This document shows, in pieces, positions 1-5,382 of a stretch of DNA of 5,382 nt. Position 1 is the stretch's first letter. Each line of letters begins with the position of its first letter. Under the pieces are notes generated by a model that saw nothing but the letters and a program-made list of their open reading frames with translations, did not search any database and was not told the DNA's origin. The stretch covers positions 1 through 5,382 of the forward strand of contig QGUO01000281.1 in NCBI GenBank assembly GCA_003242495.1, given 5' to 3'. The position numbers and the translations under genes were made by a program. This stretch comes from Pseudomonadota bacterium. Its GTDB lineage: Bacteria > Pseudomonadota > Gammaproteobacteria > Steroidobacterales > Steroidobacteraceae.

Positions 1-225
1 TTCGATGCGCACGGTCTTGAGTCGTCCGGTTTCGCCGCGCACCAGGGAGACCTGTTTGCGTGGTACCCCGAACTGTGCTGCCAGGAATTCCACCAAGTGG
101 CGGTTGGCGCGTCCCTCGACCGGCGGTGCGGTGATGCGCACCTTGATCCGCTCGCCGTGCATGCCGGCGATCTCGTCGCGTGCCGCGCCGGGCTGCACGT
201 GCAAATGCAAGGTCAGTGTGGTCAC
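1..225 (-). CDS. yggU: YggU / DUF167 family protein, 3' end beyond the left edge
   Basis: This is the first 75 codons of a small protein of the DUF167 (YggU, COG1872) family, which is usually about 95-100 residues; the end lies outside the window. Its biochemical role is not established. The reading starts at a GTG and gives a typical DUF167 pattern: an N-terminal strand, VQPGAARDEI, then KVRITAPPVEGRANRHLVEFLA at about residues 27-48, and a later KQVSLVRGETGRLKTVRI stretch. The APPVEGxAN segment is the most conserved part of the family. The GTG start overlaps the yggT stop as GTGA. I see no Shine-Dalgarno sequence before it, so translation is probably coupled to yggT. The assignment rests on motif recognition and on the yggT neighbour, which is the usual partner. 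Confidence 0.9.
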   Translation of the reverse strand, partial: MTTLTLHLHVQPGAARDEIAGMHGERIKVRITAPPVEGRANRHLVEFLAAQFGVPRKQVSLVRGETGRLKTVRIE

Positions 226-755
226 GCGATGGCGATACGCAGCGCCTGCAATCCGATGAGCACGAACAGCGCCGACAGGTCGATGCCGCCGAGCGGCGGA
301 ATCAGGCGTCTAAAGGGCCGCAGCAGCGGCTCACACAGGCTGTACAGCAGCGCGGCCGCGGGGCTGTAGGTGCCGGGCGCCACCCAGCTCAGCAGGACGT
401 AGAGAAAGACGATGAACGTATAAAACAACAATACCGTATCCGCCAGGCTGCGCAGCGCCAGCGCGGCAAACTGCCCCGGCGTCGAGAGCCAGGGGAATGC
501 GCCCAGCAGCATGAGCACGCCGGTGGCCACGGCCTGCGCCAGCAGCAAGGCGACGACCGAGGCGGTATCGATGCGCCCGATGGGCGGCAGCACGCGTCGC
601 AGGGGCAGCACGACCGGATTGGTGCCGCGGATCACTGCCTGCGACAACTGGTTGCGCGGATCGGCACGGACCAGCGGCAACAGCACCCGCAGGAGGAAGA
701 CCGTGACCAGCAGGACGTCCAGCAGGGCACGGACGATGAAGATGATGGCTTCCAT
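222..755 (-). CDS. yggT: YggT family integral membrane protein
   Basis: This is a 177-residue membrane protein of the inner membrane, with four likely hydrophobic segments at about residues 3-28, 65-88, 99-124 and 159-176. It contains two copies of the YggT repeat: NPVVLPLRRVLPPIGRID (46-63) and EPLLRPFRRLIPPLGGID (142-159). Each has the P-x-x-x-P-x-RR-x-x-PP-x-G-x-ID pattern that connects membrane segments. Two repeats is the normal form in Gammaproteobacteria. The molecular function is unknown; the E. coli homologue has been linked to tolerance of osmotic shock. The ATG start is preceded only by a weak GAG about 8 bases upstream. It lies 134 bases after proC and overlaps yggU by 4 bases. 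It may be read from proC or from a promoter in the gap. Confidence 0.93.
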   Translation of the reverse strand: MEAIIFIVRALLDVLLVTVFLLRVLLPLVRADPRNQLSQAVIRGTNPVVLPLRRVLPPIGRIDTASVVALLLAQAVATGVLMLLGAFPWLSTPGQFAALALRSLADTVLLFYTFIVFLYVLLSWVAPGTYSPAAALLYSLCEPLLRPFRRLIPPLGGIDLSALFVLIGLQALRIAIA

Positions 756-791
756 CGAGACTCACACGGTTGGGGGAGCGAAAACGCCGCA

Positions 792-820
792 ATCCTGTGC
801 CGATCGGCGGGTCCTGTCAA
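792..820 (-). promoter_or_regulatory. Candidate sigma-70 promoter for yggT-yggU
   Basis: On the minus strand a perfect TTGACA (bases 820-815) is followed, after a 17-base spacer, by CAGGAT (797-792). The latter matches TATAAT only at the important second A, the fifth A and the last T. The start of transcription would fall near base 785, about 30 bases before the yggT ATG. The perfect -35 and ideal spacing support it; the poor -10 and the GC-rich setting weaken it. Confidence 0.33.
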
Positions 821-824
821 AGCG

Positions 825-860
825 TGCCGCACACAAACCGCCGGTTGTGGGGCCGTGGCA
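825..860 (-). other. Imperfect dyad in the proC-yggT gap
   Basis: The gap 756-889 has no gene. It holds an 18-base hairpin, CACAAACCGCCGGTTGTG (832-849), forming 7 pairs with one bulged A and a 3-base loop. It is flanked by an outer TGCC (825-828) and GGCA (857-860) that could extend it across an internal loop. On the minus strand it is followed only by CTTT, so it is at best a weak terminator. It could be a partial attenuator or mRNA end-protecting structure between proC and yggT, or chance in GC-rich DNA. Confidence 0.3.
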
Positions 861-889
861 AGGCGGGCGCCGCCTGTGCAGGAAGAGCC

Positions 890-1711
890 TCAATCTCCCC
901 CGAGCTGGTCGGCCAGCTCCGCCGAGCGGCGTGCAGCGGCGGTCACCGCGCCGGCAAAGACGTCGCGGATGTTCTGCGACTCGAGGTATCGCAAGGCGGC
1001 TTCCGTCGTGCCGCCCTTGGAGGTGACCTGTTCGCGCAGGACGGCGGCGCTGTCGGTGGCCGCGCGCGCCATCGAGCCTGCGCCGTAGGCCGTTTCGACG
1101 GCCAGCTTGCGGCTCACCTCGGGGGTGAGGCCGAGCGCCACGCCCGTCTGCTCCAGCATCTCGATGAGCAGGAAGAAGTACGCGGGGCCGCTGCCGGAAA
1201 TGGCGGTGACCGCATCCATGTGTCCTTCCTCGTCCACCCACAACGTGGCGCCGACCGCCCCGAGGATCTGTTCGGCGAGGGTGCGCTCCCGAGCCGATAC
1301 GCCGTGCGTGGCATACAACGCCGTGATGCCGCAGCCGTTGAGCGCGGGCCGGTTCGGCATGCAGCGCACCAGCGGCGCGCCGCCCGACCAGCGCTCGATG
1401 TCGCCCGCGCGCACGCCAGCGGCGATCGAGATGAGCAGCTTGCGTTGGCCGGCCAGCAGCGGCGCGATCTCCTTCACGGCCAGGCGCAGCTCCTGGGGCT
1501 TGACGGCGAGCACAATGACTTCACCGGCCGCCGCGGCGTCCTTGTTGTCCGGCGTGGTGCGCACGCCGAACTGCCGCTCGAGTGTCTCGCGCTGGGCGGC
1601 CACGGGGTCGGACACCGTGATGGTGTCGGCACGCACACCGCGTGACGCGAGGCCGCCGATGAGGCTGCGGGCCATGTTGCCGCCGCCGATGAAGGAAAGA
1701 GCTGGAAGCAT
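890..1711 (-). CDS. proC: Pyrroline-5-carboxylate reductase
   Basis: This 273-residue cytoplasmic enzyme reduces 1-pyrroline-5-carboxylate to L-proline with NAD(P)H, the last step of proline synthesis. Length is standard for ProC. The N-terminal Rossmann fold shows FIGGGNMA (7-14), SDP (34-36) and LAVKP (68-72). The middle has CMPN (117-120) and SGSGPAYFF (172-180). The C-terminal dimer domain carries the family signature in LREQVTSKGGTTEAALRYLES (225-245), which forms the active-site region. The usual MPNTP is MPNRP here (Arg121). The ATG at 1711 begins exactly at the Rossmann strand. The frame stays open further upstream into yggS, but that extension reads as arginine-rich shadow sequence and is not coding. 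The gene follows yggS by 59 bases with no visible terminator and only a weak ribosome binding site, so it is probably co-transcribed with yggS. Confidence 0.97.
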   Translation of the reverse strand: MLPALSFIGGGNMARSLIGGLASRGVRADTITVSDPVAAQRETLERQFGVRTTPDNKDAAAAGEVIVLAVKPQELRLAVKEIAPLLAGQRKLLISIAAGVRAGDIERWSGGAPLVRCMPNRPALNGCGITALYATHGVSARERTLAEQILGAVGATLWVDEEGHMDAVTAISGSGPAYFFLLIEMLEQTGVALGLTPEVSRKLAVETAYGAGSMARAATDSAAVLREQVTSKGGTTEAALRYLESQNIRDVFAGAVTAAARRSAELADQLGGD

Positions 1712-1770
1712 GGGGGTCTGCCGGGTCAGGGTCGGGGAGACGGTGAGCTTAGGGCGCGACCGACCGGCGC

Positions 1771-2535
1771 TCAAGCCAGGGGCGTCTGGCCGCCCGGTGG
1801 GCGACGCTCGCCGAACAAGGCGGTGCCGATGCGCACCCAGGTGGCGCCCGCGGCGACTGCGGCTTCGAGGTCGTCCGACATGCCCATCGACAAGGTATCG
1901 AGCGCCCAGCCCTGCGCGTTCAGCGCTTCCCGGTAGCGCGCCAGTTGCTCGAAGCGCGCGCGCTGTGTGTCGAAGGATTCGCTGGGCGGCGGCAGGCACA
2001 TCAAGCCGCGCAGGCACAGCCGCGGCAGGCCGCTCACCGTCCGAGCCAGCGCCGGCAGTTCCTCGGGCGTCACGCCGCCCTTGCCCGGTTCGTCGACGAG
2101 GCGCACCTGGATACATACCTGCAGGGGCGGTGCGTAGTGGGGGCGCTGGTCGTTCAGGCGGATCGCGATCTTCTCGCGGTCGAGCGTGTGAACCCAGTGG
2201 AAATGCTCGGCGATCGGGCGCGTCTTGTTGGCCTGGATCTGACCGGTGAAATGCCAGGTCAGCCCATGACGTTCGGTGAGCGGCGCGAGCGCCGCCAGCT
2301 TGGGCAGTGCTTCCTGGAGGTAGTTTTCCCCGAAATCGCGCAGGCCAGCCTCGGCCAGCACCGCGATGGCTTCGGCCGGGTGACCCTTGGCGATGCCGAC
2401 CAACCCGACCGATTCCGGCGCACGTCCGTAACGCGATGCAGCGGATGCGATGCGCGTCCGGGTTTTTTTCAGTCGTTCCAGTAAAAGATCGCGCGCGGGG
2501 CCCTGGAGCCCCGAGAATTGCGGAGTAGTTAACAT
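1771..2535 (-). CDS. yggS: YggS/PLPBP family pyridoxal phosphate homeostasis protein
   Basis: This 254-residue cytoplasmic protein has the alanine-racemase-like TIM-barrel fold of COG0325. Family members bind pyridoxal 5'-phosphate, have no proven catalytic activity, and keep vitamin B6 and amino/keto acid pools balanced. Visible motifs: Lys50 in GLVGIAKGHP, the PLP Schiff-base lysine; FGENY (68-72); WHFTGQIQANK (94-104), where most relatives have WHFIGPLQSNK; RGLMCLPP (176-183); and LSMGMSDD (215-222) plus VRIGTALFGER (234-244), which hold the cofactor phosphate. The ATG at 2535 gives an N-terminus about 14 residues longer than E. coli YggS. I see no ATG, GTG or TTG nearer the conserved domain, so this start is kept. 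The gene heads the leftward unit yggS-proC and is divergent from pilT, the same arrangement as in Pseudomonas. Confidence 0.95.
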   Translation of the reverse strand: MLTTPQFSGLQGPARDLLLERLKKTRTRIASAASRYGRAPESVGLVGIAKGHPAEAIAVLAEAGLRDFGENYLQEALPKLAALAPLTERHGLTWHFTGQIQANKTRPIAEHFHWVHTLDREKIAIRLNDQRPHYAPPLQVCIQVRLVDEPGKGGVTPEELPALARTVSGLPRLCLRGLMCLPPPSESFDTQRARFEQLARYREALNAQGWALDTLSMGMSDDLEAAVAAGATWVRIGTALFGERRPPGGQTPLA

Positions 2536-2555
2536 ATTTGGCTCAACCCGGCTCC

Positions 2556-2561
2556 GTTATA
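2556..2561 (-). promoter_or_regulatory. Candidate -10 element for yggS-proC
   Basis: Read on the minus strand, bases 2561-2556 are TATAAC, five of six matches to TATAAT but with C at the important last position. There is no good -35 at 16-18 bases. Transcription would start near base 2549, leaving a leader of only about 14 bases before the yggS ATG. It shares its TATA with the pilT -10 element on the other strand. Confidence 0.4.
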
Positions 2562-2563
2562 CT
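2558..2563 (+). promoter_or_regulatory. Candidate -10 element for pilT
   Basis: TATACT matches the sigma-70 -10 consensus at five of six positions, including the key second A and last T. It lies in the only AT-rich patch before pilT. The best -35-like hexamer, TTGGCT at 2538-2543, has a spacer of only 14 bases; at normal spacing only poor matches occur. An activator or a weak -35 is therefore possible. Transcription would start near base 2570, giving a leader of about 64 bases. I see no sigma-54 motif here. Confidence 0.5.
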
Positions 2564-2581
2564 CGCGGAGCCTCCGCTACG

Positions 2582-2617
2582 GGCGCGCCGAGGCGGCGTT
2601 CGCAGCCGCAGCGCGCC
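2582..2617 (+). promoter_or_regulatory. GC-rich stem-loop in the pilT leader, next to the ribosome binding site
   Basis: GGCGCGC (2582-2588) pairs with GCGCGCC (2611-2617). Inside, GCGGC (2593-2597) pairs with GCCGC (2605-2609) around a 7-base loop, with a 4+1 base internal loop between the two stems. The structure ends three bases before the AAGGA ribosome binding site (2621-2625) of pilT. It is not followed by a T-run, so it is not a terminator. It may influence ribosome access or leader stability. High GC content makes chance pairing plausible. Confidence 0.4.
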
Positions 2618-2633
2618 TTGAAGGAACCCATTC

Positions 2634-3674
<1,041 letters not shown>

Positions 3675-3698
3675 GAGAGACGTCGTTCGAAACCCGAC

Positions 3699-3735
3699 AT
3701 CTGCCCGTACGCGGCGTCGCTGGCGGCGGGCAGAT
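3699..3735 (+). other. Stem-loop in the pilT-pilU gap
   Basis: ATCTGCCCG (3699-3707) and CGGGCAGAT (3727-3735) form a perfect 9-bp inverted repeat around a 19-base loop, within the 89-base gap between pilT and pilU. No T-run follows, so it is not a standard intrinsic terminator. It ends 17 bases before the GAGG of the pilU ribosome binding site. It could be a processing or stabilising element that sets the PilT to PilU ratio; this is inference. Confidence 0.5.
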
Positions 3736-3763
3736 CGCTGGACTATCGGTTGAAGAGGCTACC

Positions 3764-4927
3764 ATGGAACGCGAACAAGCCATCAAGTTGATGCAGGACC
3801 TGCTGCGCAGGCTGGTCGACCGCAAGGGCTCGGATCTGTTCATCACCGCCGGCTTCCCGCCGGCGATCAAAGTGGACGGCGAGATCCGCCCCCAATCCGA
3901 GCGCGCGCTCACGCCCGAGCAGGCCGCGGTGCTGGTGCGTTCGATCATGAACGACAAACAGACCAAGGAGTTCGATTCCACCAAGGAGTGCAACTTCGCC
4001 ATTTCGCCGGTGGGCATCGGGCGCTTTCGCGTGAACGCCTTCGTGCAGCAGGGCCTCATCGGCTGCGTGGTGCGGACCATCAATGCCAAGATCCCCACTC
4101 TCGAGGAGATGCAGCTGCCGCCCATCCTCAAGGACGTGGTGATGAGCAAACGCGGCCTGGTCATCCTGGTGGGCGGCACCGGCTCGGGTAAGTCGACCTC
4201 GCTGGCGGCCATGCTCAATTACCGCAACGAGAAGACCCGCGGGCACATCATCACCATCGAGGATCCGGTCGAATATGTGCATACCCACAAGGGCTGCGTG
4301 ATCACGCATCGCGAAGTCGGCGTGGACACCGAAAACTGGCACACGGCGCTCAAGAACACCCTGCGTCAGGCCCCGGACGTCATCCTGATCGGCGAGATCC
4401 GCGACCGCGAGACCATGGAGTACGGCATTCAGTTCGCCGAGACCGGCCATCTGGTGCTCGCCACCCTGCACGCCAACAGCGCCAACCAGGCGCTCGACCG
4501 TATCATCAACTTCTTCCCTGAGGAGCGTCGCGAGCAGCTGCTCATGGATCTGTCGCTCAATATCCGTGCGCTCATCTCGCAACGGCTGATCCCGCGTGAG
4601 TCCGGCACCGGGCGCATCGCCGCGATGGAAGTGATGCTCAATTCGCCGCTCATCGCCGACCTCATCTTCAAGGGCGAGGTGGCCGCCATCAAGGAAGTCA
4701 TGGCCAAATCGAACCGCCTCGGCATGAAGACCTTCGACCAGTCGTTGTTCGAGCTCTACGAGGCGGGGCTCATCTCCTACGAGGACGCGCTGCGTAACGC
4801 GGATTCCAAGAACGAGGTGCGTCTGCGCATCAAGCTCGAGAGCAAACGCGAGAGCAGGCTTGCTGACGAGGCGGGCAGCAGCTTGCGCATCGTGGAAGAG
4901 GAGACGCAGGGCATCATCGGGCGCTGA
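3764..4927 (+). CDS. pilU: PilU, accessory type IV pilus retraction ATPase
   Basis: PilU is a PilT paralogue that works with PilT to give forceful pilus retraction and cannot usually replace it. The 387-residue length fits PilU (about 382 in P. aeruginosa), longer than PilT because of a C-terminal tail (about 350-387) that is charged and ends SLRIVEEETQGIIGR. Motifs are intact: SDLFITAGFPPAIKVDG (23-39), Walker A GGTGSGKST (137-145, Lys143), Asp box ITIEDPVEY (163-171), Walker B DVILIGEIRDRET (205-217, Glu211), and His box with His229 and His236 in LATLHANSANQALDRIINFFPEER. This last stretch is diagnostic of PilU rather than PilT. The ATG at 3764 has GAGG five bases upstream. The same frame is open back into pilT, but that extension reads as shadow of pilT. 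The next gene begins 47 bases after the stop, without an obvious terminator. Confidence 0.97.
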   Translation: MEREQAIKLMQDLLRRLVDRKGSDLFITAGFPPAIKVDGEIRPQSERALTPEQAAVLVRSIMNDKQTKEFDSTKECNFAISPVGIGRFRVNAFVQQGLIGCVVRTINAKIPTLEEMQLPPILKDVVMSKRGLVILVGGTGSGKSTSLAAMLNYRNEKTRGHIITIEDPVEYVHTHKGCVITHREVGVDTENWHTALKNTLRQAPDVILIGEIRDRETMEYGIQFAETGHLVLATLHANSANQALDRIINFFPEERREQLLMDLSLNIRALISQRLIPRESGTGRIAAMEVMLNSPLIADLIFKGEVAAIKEVMAKSNRLGMKTFDQSLFELYEAGLISYEDALRNADSKNEVRLRIKLESKRESRLADEAGSSLRIVEEETQGIIGR

Positions 4928-4974
4928 CGGACGCCCGGCCGGATCGAACCCCCGGAACGAACGCGGTACAGGAA

Positions 4975-5382
4975 ATGAGTGCAGAGCAAGACATGGCGCC
5001 CGAAGGCGACACGGGCAGCGAGGCGACCGGGAGCGAAGAGCGCCCGATCGTGCTCAACACGCGACCATTGTTCAAGTTGATGGTCGACAAGCGGGCCTCG
5101 GATCTGTTCTTCACCTCCTATGCACCCATCAAGATCAAGATCGAGGGCCAGATCTACCCGGTGAACAAGCAGGTGCTGACGCCGGAAGTGGTGCGCCAGG
5201 CGGCCTACGGCCTGATGACCCAGGAGCAAATCGACGCGTTCAACGAAGAGCTCGAGATCGATTTCGCCATTTCCGAGCCCGGACTCGGCCGGTTTCGGGT
5301 GAACGTGTTCCACCAGCGCGGCAACCCGGCCATGGTGCTGCGCTATATCACGGCCGACATGCCGCGGCTCGAGGACCTGGGC
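4975..5382 (+). CDS. Third PilT/PilU-family ATPase, N-terminal part only
   Basis: An open frame of 136 codons runs off the right edge. Residues 1-25 are an acidic, Ser/Gly/Glu/Asp-rich leader. Residues 32-136 form the N-terminal domain of the PilT/PilU family: LFKLMVDKRASDLFFT (32-47), IKIKIEGQIYPV (52-63), LTPE (68-71), IDFAISEPGLGRFRVNVFHQRG (94-115) and VLRYI (121-125). By eye it is nearer to PilU in this window than to PilT (SDLF, LTPE, FAIS shared), but the GxPP loop of both is replaced by YAPI. The Walker motifs would lie beyond the window, so ATPase activity cannot be judged. The ATG at 4975 has AGGA only one base away, which is too close. The ATG at 4993 is a possible alternative start that loses six residues. 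It lies 47 bases after pilU and is probably in the same operon. I have a general recollection of such PilT/PilU-type paralogues in some Beta- and Gammaproteobacteria, but give no symbol. Confidence 0.9.
   Translation, partial: MSAEQDMAPEGDTGSEATGSEERPIVLNTRPLFKLMVDKRASDLFFTSYAPIKIKIEGQIYPVNKQVLTPEVVRQAAYGLMTQEQIDAFNEELEIDFAISEPGLGRFRVNVFHQRGNPAMVLRYITADMPRLEDLG

Larger units (their letters stand above)
2550..2572. promoter_or_regulatory. Inverted repeat bracketing the divergent -10 region, possible operator
   Basis: A perfect 7-bp inverted repeat, GGCTCCG (2550-2556) and CGGAGCC (2566-2572), surrounds a 9-base centre that contains the TATACT box. A further CTCCG (2572-2576) makes a second small palindrome, CGGAGCCTCCG (2566-2576), so the half-site appears three times: forward, inverted, forward. 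The position over the -10 element would suit a repressor that blocks both directions. No known regulator motif is recognised, and the repeat could instead act as RNA structure or be chance. Confidence 0.4.

Noticed and set aside
180..1088. Plus-strand open frame of 302 codons across yggT and the proC end
   Set aside because: Gln/Arg-rich shadow with no family features. YggT and ProC on the minus strand explain the region.
1712..2116. Upstream extension of the proC frame into yggS
   Set aside because: The extension overlaps a clear YggS reading in another frame and is Arg/Gly/Ala-rich. ProC homology begins at the ATG at 1711.
1107..2249. Plus-strand open frame of 380 codons opposite proC and yggS
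   Set aside because: It spans two well-supported minus-strand genes and their gap, and reads as Arg/Ala/Pro/Ser-rich composition typical of antisense frames in GC-rich DNA.
3743..4582. Minus-strand open frame (279 codons) opposite pilU
   Set aside because: Same kind of shadow, in the same relative phase as the one opposite pilT. Its resemblance to that one only reflects the homology of pilT and pilU.
4928..4974. Possible terminator between pilU and the third ATPase gene
   Set aside because: The gap contains the short palindrome CCGGCCGG but no stable hairpin followed by a T-run, so read-through is expected.

Overview
The window comes from a GC-rich proteobacterium. The order yggU-yggT-proC-yggS followed by divergent pilT-pilU matches the arrangement known from Pseudomonas and related Gammaproteobacteria. 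The protein sequences also fit this, but sequence reading alone cannot separate Gamma- from Betaproteobacteria. The region looks chromosomal and core. I see no mobile element, RNA gene, CRISPR array or sign of recent transfer.

Left arm (minus strand, bases 1-2535): transcription runs leftward through yggS (PLP-binding homeostasis protein), proC (pyrroline-5-carboxylate reductase, last step of proline synthesis), yggT (integral membrane protein with two YggT repeats) and yggU (DUF167, cut by the left window edge). yggT and yggU overlap by 4 bases. proC and yggT are separated by 134 bases that hold a dyad and a candidate sigma-70 promoter.

Divergent control region (bases 2536-2633): 98 bases separate yggS from pilT. 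One TATA core can be read as a -10 element on both strands. A perfect 7-bp inverted repeat brackets this core, and a GC-rich stem-loop lies just before the pilT ribosome binding site.

Right arm (plus strand, bases 2634-5382): pilT, pilU and a third PilT/PilU-family gene lie in tandem and are probably co-transcribed. The third gene runs off the right edge. PilT and PilU are hexameric ATPases that power retraction of type IVa pili (twitching motility, DNA uptake, surface sensing). Both have intact Walker A, Asp-box, Walker B and His-box motifs. The third protein starts with an acidic, low-complexity leader and then a PilU-like N-terminal domain. Its catalytic domain lies outside the window.

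No wholly new system is evident. The most interesting points are the tandem third retraction-type ATPase and the compact symmetrical divergent promoter linking vitamin B6/proline genes to pilus retraction genes.
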